DNA from: Vitis vinifera
Taxonomy: Eukaryota; Streptophyta; Magnoliopsida; Vitales; Vitaceae
NCBI RefSeq assembly: GCF_030704535.1
Contig: NC_081807.1
Location: 1,281,001 to 1,345,000 of the forward strand
Reading direction: 5' to 3'
DNA length: 64,000 nucleotides
Under the pieces are notes generated by a model that had not been told where the DNA came from, ran no database searches, and saw only the letters and a list, made by a program, of their open reading frames with translations. Position numbers and translations under genes: made by a program. Shown piece after piece: positions 37,501-50,500 of the stretch. How positions within the stretch are numbered: the stretch's first letter is position 1; each line of letters opens with the position of its first letter.

Positions 37501-40500
37501 AGCTCAGCCGCCAACTCCTCCAGCTCATCCACTTCCCCCACAGGAATTAGAACACTCTTAGCCAGATTAATTCTGAGGCCGGAGGCCGCCTCAAACCACG
37601 CCAAAATCCAGCTTAGATTGGTAAGTTGCTCACTTCTAGCTTTGCAAAAGATGAGTGTGTCGTCAGCGAAGAGAAGGTGAGAGACAGCCAGCTCTTCCCC
37701 CCCTCTCCCCCTCAGTCTACAGCCTGAAATGAAGCCCTCCTCACCAACCCGTCTAATAAGAGTGCTAAGCACTTCCATACCCAAGACAAAAAGGTATGGA
37801 GAGAGGGGGTCTCCTTGCCTCAACCCCTTTGAATTCGAAAAGAAGCCAGCTGGAACCCCATTGATTAATATGGAGAATTTGGCAGTAGAAATACACCACC
37901 ACATCCAATCCATCCAGCGGGACCCAAAGCCCATCTTCCGAAGAACCTTCATAAGAAACTTCCAGTTGATGCTATCATAGGCTTTTTCAATGTCCAACTT
38001 GCATTTTAACCCTTTCTCTTTTCTTTTATACCAATAATCAATCACCTCATTAGCTACTAAAGAAGCATCCAAAATCTGTCTCCCTCTCACAAAGGCATTC
38101 TGGTCAACTGAGACCACCCTATCCAGCACTTTCTTTAGCCTATTTGCTAGGACTTTGGCTAAAAGTTTATACAAACCCCCAAGCAAGCTGATTGGCCTGA
38201 AGTCCCTCAAGTCTTCGGCTCCTCCTTTCTTAGGAATAAGGACCAAAAAAGTGGTATTGAGAGACTTGGCAAAGGACCCATGCGCAAAGAATTCCTTAAA
38301 CAGATCCACCACCTCCTCCTTCACAAAATCCCAACAACCTTGCCAAAAGGCTACTGAAAAACCATCCGAGCCAGGAGCTTTGTCACCCCTCATCTCCATC
38401 AAAGCGAAATGGATTTCCTCCACAGAGAAAGGCACCTCCAGATCATCAGCATCCCTGGGACTAAGTTGGTTGAGCTGCAGCCCCTCAATATCCGCTCTCC
38501 ACCCCTGCTCTTCTGAGAGTAATTTCTGGAATTCATTCACTATCCCACCTCTTGATCCTCGGTCAACAACTCCCCATTAATCATAATCCTGTCCAGGGAG
38601 TTATTCCTACGGTGGGCATTTGCCATACGGTGAAAATAACCCGTATTCCTATCCCCTTCCTTGAGCCACAGCTCCCTAGATTTCTGCCTCCAATGAACTT
38701 CTTCCATTTGCACCCATTTATGGAAGGCATCCTTGGCTTCTTTTTTCTGCTCAGCTTCAGCTAAAGTCAAGCTCCTTACACTCTCCACTCCATCCCAATA
38801 CTCCAGATACTGAAGGGCAGAATTTTTGTTGACTTTCAGCCTTCCAAACACCTCCCTATTCCAAACTTTAATATTATGTTTCAAAACCTTCATCTTATAG
38901 GCCAATCTGAAATTGGCCCTTCCTCTCACCTCAATCCCTTGCCACCACCCTCGGAGAAGGTCAATGAACCCATCCACTTTCAGCCACATATTCTCGAATC
39001 TAAACGGAGTGGGGCCCCTCCTTATCCCCCCACCCATCAGCAAGATAGGAAAATGATCAGAAGTGGGTCTATGCATTCTGCATTGGGCTACCCCACTGAA
39101 CATATCTAGCCACTGCTGAGTCACCAGAAACCTATCTAGTCTAGCCCAGGATTGGTTATTCCTGCCCCCATTCCAAGTGGCAATACCCCCTTGCATAGGG
39201 AGATCAATGAGTTCTAAATCATCAATAGTTTGGGCAAAACTTCTCATGGCACCAGACAACCTTCCCTGTCTACTCCTTTCTCGCTGGGACAATATGACAT
39301 TGAAGTCCCCCCCTAAGCACCAGGGATCTTCCCACAAGCCTCTGATCGCCCCTAGCTCTTCCCACAGACAATCTCTATCTTCTTTGGAGAAAGGCCCATA
39401 CACACCAGTAAAAATCCAGGACATCCCATCTTCCACATTCCTAAACCTACAGGAGACTGAAAACTTTCCTACCTCCGTCTCCATCACCTCCAAAGACCTT
39501 TTGTCCCAACACACCAGAATCCTTCTCGCAGAGCCCAAGGCGTCTAAAGCCACCCAATTAGACCACCTTCCAGAACCCAAACTTCTCACCAACCCCTCCG
39601 ACAAAGTCTGAATTTTGGTCTCCTGAATACAAAAAAGGTCCACCCTCTGACTTCTGATAACTGCCTTAATAACCCTTCTTTTGGAGTTGTCATTGGCTCC
39701 ACGAACATTCCAACTTATGATTCTTAGCTTCATTTAAATTCCGTAATTTGGCACCCCCTTACTTGCACACTACCATTTTGCTTTTTCCCCCTTTCATAGT
39801 TGATGGAACACTCTAATCTTTTCAACTCTCTCTCAAATTTGGATTTCTCCAGAAAGGTTTTGCTATGGACACTTTCCCTTCTCTTACGAATTTTAACCAG
39901 GAATTCCATCATGTCCTTTTCCAGACCTTCTGTTGAAAACCCCAAGAATTTACTAAGCTTGGCCAGATCACTCTTCTCCCAGCTTAGCTCCCCTCCTGCC
40001 TTATTACCATGTGGCACGATTTGATCAGATCCCAATTCCTTTCCATTATCATCAATTCTGCTCTTGCTGGCCTCCACCAAATCCCAGCATTCGACATTCT
40101 CACTCAAGGGTGGCTCCATGCCCATGAGCATTTGAAGCGGATTTTCAACCTCGTCACGCTTCTCTTCAAGCCCAGAAAGGTCGCAATACTCCCCCACTGG
40201 AGTCCGACCGAAAAAAGAAAGAGGGGAAGAAGGAGGCACAGGGATCAAGCAATCGGACTGAAAAGGGACCATATCATACCTCGTCACTTCCTCCACAAGG
40301 GCGAGATCAGTCTTCGATCGCTCTATGTGGAGGAGCTCTGCCTCACTCAGCCAACGCATCCCATCCTTCTCCCAAAACAGGGACATATCAGAGAGTGGGC
40401 TTCCCGCGTGGCTTGGGCCGCAACTCTGGGCCTCAGCAAGTTGGTCACTGGGCACCTTCATTGGATTTTGACCATCAGCTATCAGTCCCGCCTCCACCGT

Positions 40501-43020
40501 GGGCTTCCAAGCCTCGATCCGTCTAAGGTCCTCCTTTTCCTTTGGCCCAAAAGAGCCCATAGAGGAGGAGGAAGGATTAGAGCCCTTAGACCCACGAGGC
40601 TTCACCAAAAAGCCCAACTCTACAGGTCCACTCTGCACGATCTCTGCTCCCTGGGGCTTTAACTGCGGCCCATTAAGCCCACGATAGCACTCCATGGGGC
40701 GCCCCGACCCATAGGTCAGTCTTCGCGTCACATCCGCAGATTGCGTCTGCACCTCAAGCCTCGAGCCCCCTTCGGCCTCCCTCACGCGCTTGCCCTCGCG
40801 TGGCTGGGGCTCACCCTTTACCTCTCCCTCTGTTACAAGGGATTTTCCTTTCCCACCCGTCGGCAACACACGCAGCGTCGGCCTGGTCTCCCACCACAAG
40901 GTTAGGGAATAGCACATATTCTCAACCCATATTTCCACCATATTAGGAGTTTTCTCCTCGACTCTCCTTACCCGAATTCTAGCCCACTGTAGCTCCTCCA
41001 TCCTCTCCGTTTTAACATCTATGCCCAAAAAACCCCCGCCCACCTCTCCTATCTTGCTCAAAATGTCCCGATTCCATAAAGAAATGGGAAGACCCACTAT
41101 CCTTACCCAGGCCTCTCTTTCTTTCTCTTCCTCCATCAAACATCCCGACATTGGGCTCCATTTCTCCAGTTGTATGACGAAGCCACCGACTGATATTTCC
41201 GCCATATCTAGGGCTTTCACAGCTTCTGTTATCAACTCAAATTCCAATAATGCCTTGCCATCTTCCAATTTGGCCAAGCCTAAATTGCCCTTTAGCCCCC
41301 ATAATTTTGCCATTTGGGTCCCCCAACTTCTTAAGTCTTCCCCCCCTCCTCTCATTGGGTTCTAGCAACCGACAAGGCAGTGGGCTAGCTTCTCCAAGTT
41401 CACCCATAAGGCACTGTTATCCACTTTCACCCTAGCCACCTCTTCTCCGGTGCTGTGGTTCTGCTTTACCACCTCCGCAAAGGACTTTCCCCTCATGGGT
41501 GACCAACATTTATCCTTGTCCTTCTGTCTCGCTTGCCGGCCTGAAAATGACTCCATCTCTCGCAGCGCCTCCACCAAGAGAGTCCAGCCCCCTTTTGCTC
41601 CTCTGCCCCTGGGAACAAAGATATTAAACCTCTTTTTTTCCCGATCTATAACCCCCAGTCGAAGGAAACATCCCCCTTTGTTTTCGCCGCGCACTAAAGA
41701 GAAATATCTCCCATTCTCTTGCCAGCGTTTCTCCCAATGGCCAGTCCTCATGTCCTTTGAGCAAAAGACCAGGCCTTCAATGAGTGGCCCCAAACTTGCC
41801 GGCCCCAGCTTAATCCAAGAAGAGACACCTCCTTTTCTCTCCATTATGAAGATATGCGTCCTGCCCTTCTTCTTCTCTGTCTCGACCTCAAAGGTTTTTG
41901 ACTCAACCCCAAAACTCCTTTTCCGACCCCCTACATGGAGGTAACCCTCTGAGACCCCATTCGCGCCTTGGAACCAGCTCTCTTCACCGTCTCTCTCACG
42001 CACTCTCTCTCTAGGTCTTTCTCTCTCCTCCATCTAACTAGAGTTGACTTATAGCTTTCTTTGAGAAATAAAAGCTTCCTTTGAGTAAGGCTAACTTAGC
42101 AAGATCAAGGGTTTGGCTTGTCTAAGTGCCGCACGAGCTTAGGAAAAGACTAAGTTCGTGACAAGATGCTGTCAAACATATGTGGAAATGGTGAAGGATA
42201 AATATTCTTGTTCTTACCTGCTACCATATGGATGCCTTCTGCCATAATTATCTTCTTTATGGTTGACCTGGCAAATGGGTTGGAGATTCTTTTTTACCCC
42301 TAATATATAGATAACTTGATTTTCTTGTGACAATTTTGTCTAACCAAAGTGGAATTTATGATGTCTAGGCTGTTTCTTTTGCTTTGATGGACATTGGAAA
42401 CTCCCTGCATGTTCAAGCAACTCGCATGAATGCACACATGGAAATGCAGTAATATACTGATTCAAACTCTTTATCTCTTCCTTCCAGACAAGTTCATTTT
42501 TTATTGATTTTTTTATTTTTACTTCAGTGGCTTTTAGTTATCTTTAGTTTTTCATATCCATTCCTTGTTATGACTGCAGGGTTAATATGGTGGAGATCAT
42601 TTGCACTTTGATAAGAAATTTATCCCCTAATTGGAGCAGTTCTTCAATGATGGCCATGGGTGTCAGCATTTTAGAAAAAATGTTAAAATGGTAAAATTTC
42701 ATTGGGTGGATTATGTGCATTAGTAGGCGTTTGTTTACTAATTGTGGGTTTGACATTTTTATGATGATGGAATCTAGTCATGGCTTTTGAAAGAATTGTT
42801 TTGTATCTAGATATGTGGTGGTTCTTTGCTATATTAAATTTTACATTTTGCAGTTAGTCTTTTGTGGTGGTTACAATAACACAATGGGTGTAACATGCTT
42901 GGATTTTCCTGTTAGTTTGGTGAAGTTATATATTATTGATTATTGTATTTTTACTAACCTATGGCTTGTGAAGAGTTTTTGGTAGGACTTGTTGGTTCTT
43001 TGTTCTTGATTCACAATACT

Positions 43021-43064
<44 letters not shown>

Positions 43065-44505
43065 GGGGGGGGGGTGCGCAGCAATAGGGAGTTGAACTTT
43101 TGCCTACTTTTATGGCCCTAAATTTAATTTTCTAAGATCTTAATTTCTCAATTAATTGATTTAACTTAGTATTTAGAAATATAAAAAAGTACAGAAAATT
43201 AACAATTACATACAACAAGACACCAGATATACATGGAAAACCACTTATAGAGCCTCAACCAAAACCTTTGCAGGTATAAAAACTATGAGTTTATTGATCA
43301 TAGAACAAGTTCTACTAAATGTGAAAGAAAAGTACATAGTTTTACTTGGTGTGGAGGCTACCAATCCTCAATAGATTTACATTGACCAACACCTACGTTT
43401 CTTCTTCATGTCCTTGATGCAACATTCCCTTGTGCTCCTTAGTAGATCAACTCAACTCAGTGCTGAGGCTAAAGAGAATTGAAGCGCCTACCATTAAAGA
43501 TCGTTCTTTTTCTAGGACTCTCTTGACAACTTCTAGAGAATCAGCTTTAGGTATTTGGTAGGAAATCACTAAGTTTTGTGGTCAAGTTGTATTAGGATAC
43601 CACTTGATATGAAAAATAGAAGTTTTCTTTTTGGAATTTTAAAAATAATTTTTCTGAACAAAAAGTCTGGGGAGCTTAAATGTCCTCTAGTGGAGTGCTT
43701 AAGTGCCCTTCAGGACACTCGAGCATCACTAGTTGGATATTCAAATGTCCTATCCTAATTTCCTTAATTTTGCCCCATAAGTTGGCTTTGACACTCTAAT
43801 CAGTGTTCATTCATTCTTAGTGTACTTTTTAGTCCTTTCTCAACTTAAATTGAACTTCAATTTGCCATTACTTTGACCTAAATTTAAAGTCAAAACTTAC
43901 TTACCTGTGCCTCCATCTTGAAAGTCTTTAATTTGTTTTTGAGGAGGATACGTCTTATTGGAAATTAGACAGTTCTGAATCAATGCATTTTTGAAACCAA
44001 ATTGTCAATCTAACTATTACATATGGTGCTTTTAGTTAACCCAAAACTTTCTCTTCCCTTGTTTAAAGGTTTATTTTCTTATTCCTTTTGTGTGTGATGT
44101 TTTTAGTATGTTTTGTTTTATGACTTCTTTTTGTTTTGTTGCTCCAGTTCTCCATCTCATGTTACAGCCGTGGCTCTGAAGGCAAACATATTTGATTTGG
44201 CTTCTAAGACAAGTACATTTGAAACTCTCTTTACTGGTTCAACAAGGTGAAATTCTACAGTTGTATATTAAACTATCCAACTACATTTCTGAGAAATTAG
44301 GAAAACTACATACTTGTTTAGGTTAAAAAGCTTTTATTTAAATTATCAGATGTGTAGACCTTTTACTTATTCATTTGTATGTTTTGTGAAGCTGATTTTC
44401 TATGGTCATCTTTTCTTATTCAGGCATCATATTAGAAGATTCTGATTATAGTAATTACATGGAAATTAAACTTACCACGCATTGTTTTCTTTTTCTTTTA
44501 CTGCT

Positions 44506-44574
<69 letters not shown>

Positions 44575-47500
44575 GAGAGAGGGAGAGAGAGTTAATAGCA
44601 GCAAAAGGCTGTACCAACCTTAAGAGCCAAAAAGCCTTTCAATGGAGAAAGAGAAGGTGTGTGGGTGTGCACAAATGCACTCCTCAGGTCCCTATAAGTA
44701 CTATTTGTTAATGGGTATGCATACTGTTTCTAGCTATTCTGCTTTAGAGGCTTTTTTTTCATTTTTGCTGTTTCCATAACAAATCAACTCATCTCTGCAT
44801 TAATCTGCTGCTTAATTCTTGTGTCTTTGTACTGGATACTGTGTTGACTAGATGTTTTGTGCCACATATGCAGGTGGAGCTGTATTATAGTTTGATTTCC
44901 ATTGATGAACTGTTCATCTAATTATTCTTTGTCCCTGTTTATCTCTTACAGTGGATCATGGTTGCTATCTGGGAAACTTGCAAAAATGCTCTTAATTGAC
45001 TGTGAGCAAAATGACAACTGCTGCCAGTTGACAATTTCAGGTATATTAAATAATATCTTCCTGAATTTTGTTGTTACCCTGTTATCTTTTCTTTTGCATT
45101 TTTATTTGTTTGCTAACCATTATTAAGGCCTTTTTGTATACCAGTGGCTTCCTTTTTATTTTTATTTTCTTATTATTAATGGTTTTTTTCATTGCAATAC
45201 ACCTTTTATCTGTAATAATTCTGCATGGTTGTCAGCATTTTTCGTATTTGCTATGTTCTCAGAATTTTCACCAGTTTTTCTAGTGGGAAGTTTCTTCGCC
45301 AAATACCTGTTCAGACTATATCCACCTTCCAAAGAACTTGTGACCAGTAGGGCACATGATCCTAGATCTTGTTGTTGATTGGTTATTGCTAACCAGAACC
45401 GGCAGATTCTAGGCATGTTTTAAACAATGAAGGTGCTAAAGCAATAAATCAGGCAACACTAGTAAAAACTCAAAGAAGATTGAAATGGTTTGACAGTGTG
45501 CCTGCATATATTTGGGAAAGGACTAAGCCCACTTACTGTGAGGATTGGGATTATAAAGTCTCTTTCTAATAAAGCCTCTGATGGCTTGCTGTTTTGCATT
45601 GAGAACTGCTCCCAGATGGGGGGAGACTTGGGGTATGAGGAACCCCCAGGAATTTGGTTCTAACTTTCTCTGTTTAGACATGCTTTAATATTTATATTTA
45701 TGTACTGTTATCCTAATTTGCGTAGTTTTGAATCTTGCAGTGCTGGATTTTACCAAACAGCTTGTGGAAACTGGAGAAGAAAATGATTTTGCCCTGGCTC
45801 TTGTTGTTTTCTCCCTCCAGTATGTTTTAGTCAATCATGAGTACTGGAAATACAAGGTGAAGCATGTTCGCTGGAAAGTAACATTGAAGGTGCATATTGC
45901 TTTCCCACTGCTTCTACAAATTTGTTCCTATCCTGCTTTATTTTAACTTTAGAAATGTTTATAACATTGTGAAATGTTGGAAATTATTGATTTGCTTTGA
46001 TTTGCGTTTTTATTGTTAGTGACAAGCTTAAGCATTGAAATGAAGAAGATAAAAGCAAAGGCAAGGGAAGTGAATTGACTAAGACTGCTACAGCATAAAA
46101 AAATCACAAACAGTGTTAAAGTTTTCAATACCAGAGGATTTCTTTTTTATTATTTCTGGAATATGGATATTAAAGATGAATTTTTTCTTAGAAATTAGTT
46201 TTGTTTATAAATGGAATAATGCTTTATGGGCTGTTTTTTGTGCGCTCTGGCTAATTAAAGTTTATAGTTTTGATTTATTGTAGTGAACATTGAGCCTCGT
46301 TTATTGTTATCCTATCATGTGTACTTTTTCCCACTAATAAGAATCATCTTTCTATAATCAAATGATAAATGAAGCCTATCAAATAAAATCAGATGATAAA
46401 TGAAGCAGATTTCACATGCATGCATGTGAGTGAAGGTGAGAACTGTATTATTCTGATTATTCTCTTATTTCTCAAACCAAATGCTACTCCTGTGGATGGG
46501 ATCATATGGCATTGTAATCTTTAGCTCCATTTTATCTTTTTTACTTTTGTTAGTTATTGGCTTGGCTGCCAAATGCTATAAAAGAATCTAGTGAGAAAGT
46601 CGGCAACTTTTATGAATGAGAAAGTAACCTTAGTTGTCATGTATTACGTGCATGGTAAACATTCCTGATGTTTGCACATTTCCAACCCAATGTAGCTTCA
46701 TAGACTACTTATTTGGATCTGATGGGGTTTATGATGTCTGAAATCTGGTTCTAGACTGGGTAAGTAGGTTTTATGCACTCTTTTTGTTGATTCACCTCAA
46801 AATTTTCACATCTCTATTTTCTGATCTTTCCATACAACTACTGAAATTGACGAGTTTTTCTTTTGGCCTTGTGGTGATTTGAAAGTGATGGTTATGGATG
46901 CAGTAATGCTAGATCTACCAATTCCTTTGATGTTATTTGTTTTTCAGGTGCTTGAAGTAATGAAAAAATGCATCATGACAATCCCATACTCTCAGAAAGT
47001 GGGTGAGATTGTCCAGGATATTTTACTCCGTGATTCTTCTATCCACAATGCACTCTTTCGAATTATTTGTACAACTAAACAGGCCTTGGAGGTCAGCTAT
47101 CTTTGGATTCTTCCTTTCCTGTTGATTGTATAACTATCAGAAACCATTGTTTTCCCTCTTAAAGTGCAGATTATTTTTTTAACAGAAACTCTACATGAGC
47201 CGTCTTTGTGAAGCAATGGAGATTGAAGGATTAGAACTTGCAATATGTTCTGTTTTTGACATTCTTTTCACTATGCTATCCAAGCTTTCAAAGGTATCTT
47301 CTGGAAGTGCTGAGGTTTAAATTTGTGTTCTTATGGTAGGCTAAATTTGAAGGAATATTCAAGTTGGAATATGTTATATTTTTTGGTTTAATGTTAAGTG
47401 GATGCGGCATGCCAGATGTACATCTTGTCATGACCGTTAGTTTCACACAATGAACCTTTATATTTGATTGAACATATGGATTGCTCTAACGAGTAGTGCA

Positions 47501-50500
47501 AAAAGTCGGTTTTCATGCTCTCTCTTCCAGCCCCCCTCCCCCCTCTTTTCCTTTCTCTTTATCTCTCCACCTTCTCTCTCTCTCTCTCCCTCCACCATTG
47601 TTGTTTGAGAGTCTCAATTTCACTCCATGCTTTCAGACACCCATGTTATTTTTGGATATTTATCTGCTGATAGTATGCATCCATGGCATAATGTACTGTG
47701 GTAGATTTTGTTATATATTTTGTGAGGAACTAAAAATGTTACTATTCTGCTGTGTTAATTTTTCAGGATATTACATCAAGCCTGCCTGTTTTTGACCAAG
47801 CAGTGCTGTCAACTACAACCAAACCCATTTCTGTTATTGCAGCTGTGATATCCTTGATATCATACTTCCACAATCCTGTATGGGCTTTTTCCACATTCAA
47901 ATTGCAAATTATCGTGCTTGAATTATGACTTTCTTTTAATTTCCTTTTCAGTTAGCACCTACTTGCCTTTGTTGATATAATTAGTTTGGTTTTCTGCATG
48001 TTTTTATGTTTCTGCAGAGCCTAAATTGTTCATTGTTTGTTGTTTTTTTTTCTCTTTTCATGCTTCTGCATCCATTTAAAAATGTTTGGACAAGGTAAAA
48101 TAATATTTTTACTTAATGTCATTTTATTAATAAGAAATCAATTTGTGGGCTGCATTAACAAATGCAGACTTAGTATTTTAGGAATTACTAAAAGTTTTTT
48201 GATGATTTGGAAGCACTGGCAGAGCCAGTAGGGGCTTAGGGGGGGAAGTGCAACACCCCCACCCACCCCTCTAAAACTGAAAAAGAATATATCAATAAGA
48301 TGTAACCTCAAGACAAACTGTTAGTAAAGAAAATCTATAGAGTCCATAAAAATTAAGGACCTAAAAAAATGTTTCTCAAACCATATATAACTCTTAAACA
48401 AATATGCTTACCTTTTCAATTTCTTTTTTATCTTTTTAATTTGTTTTATCATTCAGTTATTGTGAGTAAAAAATCTTGAGATTTCAATTAAATATTAAAT
48501 TTTTCTAGGACCTTTATGGTAAAAGGATTGATGAAATTACCAACTTTTTTTTTAATAAAAATTGTAATTGCTATTTTTAAAACTCTTTTAAAACTTTTAT
48601 TTATCTTTTTAAAATAGAGACATTAATAAAGACCTACATTTATAAATTTTATTGTTGAAATTGTCAAATTCTTTAATTAAAAGTTCTAACTACTTTTCGA
48701 AAAGCTCTATTAAATTTTTTTGCTGATTTCCTTTTTAAAATTACTAAAATTCATAAGATTTATATTTATAATATTTTTCTAAAATTGTTTTTGATCAAAT
48801 TTAATTTTTTTTTTATACTAAAATTGCTTATTATTTTGATTACTTGCAATTGGTATACGACAAATGTATTTACTATTTACTTTTCTTTAAATTATTCTCT
48901 ATTAATATCTTACTGTAATTACTTGTTTCATGTATAACATATGTGCTTAATATGTTTTACTATGTTTAAACATGTAATTATTGATTGATAAGGAGGTTAT
49001 CATTTGAGAGTTCCAAAACATGAAAATATGAAAATAGGTAAAAAAAAATGTTGTATTAATTATTAGTTTAAAGTTTTTGTTAGATTTATCATGGATTAGG
49101 TTGCCCTTCCTGAATTTAATTCTTGGTTCCGCCGCCATTTGTAAGTGATTCTTAATGCATTGCTTCTGTTCCAATGTGTGGGTGTTATTGTACGTGATCA
49201 TGTCATTGTTTATAGAAATTACAGAGGCTGTTTCTGTGGGTGGTTTGGTGGGTGCTTGTATAGGAGAATGCCGAATGATATCTATCCTTAAATATTTATA
49301 TTTCTTCATGCATCACTGGACTTAAGTTGCAACCATCAACTTTAAATAGAGTGAACAACATGATGTGCAATGGTAACTAGGTTTGTCGGTTGCTGATTGT
49401 GGAGTTATGAGAAATATAAATTGTACACATGTTATATGTTTGTGATGCTGATAGACTATACAAATGGTAAATTCATGTAAATTTTCATGTACATTATGTA
49501 GTTGTCTCCGATATTGGGGTTCTTGTACATGCCTCTGTTGAGCCCGACGAAGATGGTCTAATATATCTTTGTAGTTCTTTCTTTTCTGGTTTCCATACAC
49601 AGTAGTTCGGATGGAACTTCATTGACTTGAGTTTCTTTCTAAAAGCCTATTGTGTTTCTGTGCAGAGAATACAAGTGGGTGCTAGTAGAGTACTATCTAT
49701 GTTATTCATTATAGCAGATTCTTCACAACCATATTTATTTGGGAATAGATGCTTTGGTTTGGATGATAAACAGGTATGGTATTTTGGTCTTTGAGCTTAT
49801 TCTTTAAGTTTTCTTGTTCTTTGATTGACTACTTTGTTTTCAGATTACAGATTTAAGGCATTCTATTGATAAGATTCTAAGTGACCAGTCTTCTTGGAAT
49901 GAAGATCTCTTTGTTGCTACAGTCAAATTGCTTACTTCTGCTGCACTTCATCAGGTTTGTTTTTTCATATGCCATCTCTTAAGACTGCTGCTTAAATTTT
50001 CCAAATAAATTGAGATTGCAAGTATTCTTTCTGATTTTTCAGTGACCGGCTCTTGAATATGATGTCAAATAATATTCTGGTGATATTAGCTCAGAGAAAA
50101 CATTAATTTTTGGGCCACAAATATGTATTAGTTTGTGTTTATGATATTCTTAATGAGGTTTCAACCTTTGCGGATTCACAAAAGCAATGATAGCTTCAGG
50201 TTTCTGAAGTAAACATTATTCTGTTAGTACTATGTATGGTTCTCTAGTTTTGGGCTTCTATTTTTGTAGGCTTTATACAGTTTGTTTGCTTGTGTGAGTT
50301 TTTTTTGTGAGAATACTAAATGATCCAAGGGCAACTTGGTTCAATCCTTTAACTTGAAAGCACAATGCAGCCAAGCTCAGCCTTCTTATGGCATGCATCT
50401 GTTCCTGTTTGAGGACCACTTAGATTGTCTTTTCCTCTCAACCTTATGTTTGTTAAGTGAATAATGTTATTAATTTCTACTTCCAGTCATTGTTTCCATA

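Larger units (their letters stand above)
35947..42052 (-). mobile_element. Near-full-length L1-type LINE retrotransposon
   Basis: 6.1 kb on the strand opposite to NUP188. The 3' end is at the low coordinate: GTTTATCTATC plus poly(A), seen as a T-run from 35944. The 5' end is at 42052, only about 19 bp before the ORF1 start. AGCTTTCTTT repeats on both sides (35937-35946 and 42053-42062), the target-site duplication. It carries ORF1 and ORF2 with endonuclease, reverse transcriptase and C-terminal zinc-binding region, and no RNase H. Only three lesions interrupt the two ORFs, so insertion is fairly recent compared with the other LINE pieces in this gene. Confidence 0.95.
35570..42163. mobile_element. 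Solo LTR split by a LINE (NUP188 intron 14)
   Basis: The outer sequence starts TGTCAC at 35570 and ends GTGACA at 42163, the inverted TG...CA termini of an LTR. AGAT lies outside both ends (35566-35569 and 42164-42167). Removing the LINE leaves about 480 bp. CCTATAAATA at 35871-35880 is a likely LTR TATA box, and AATAAA follows the LINE at about 42066. No internal retroviral-type coding region is present, so this looks like a recombined solo LTR. Which superfamily it belongs to cannot be told. Confidence 0.65.
42691..46947. other. NUP188 introns 16-19, no element recognised, with microsatellites
   Basis: Apart from exons 17-19, this AT-rich stretch shows no coding or clear transposon. It contains a (GA)n tract at 43024-43059 followed by a G-run at 43064-43074, and a (CT)n(CA)n tract at 44506-44571. 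Confidence 0.45.
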
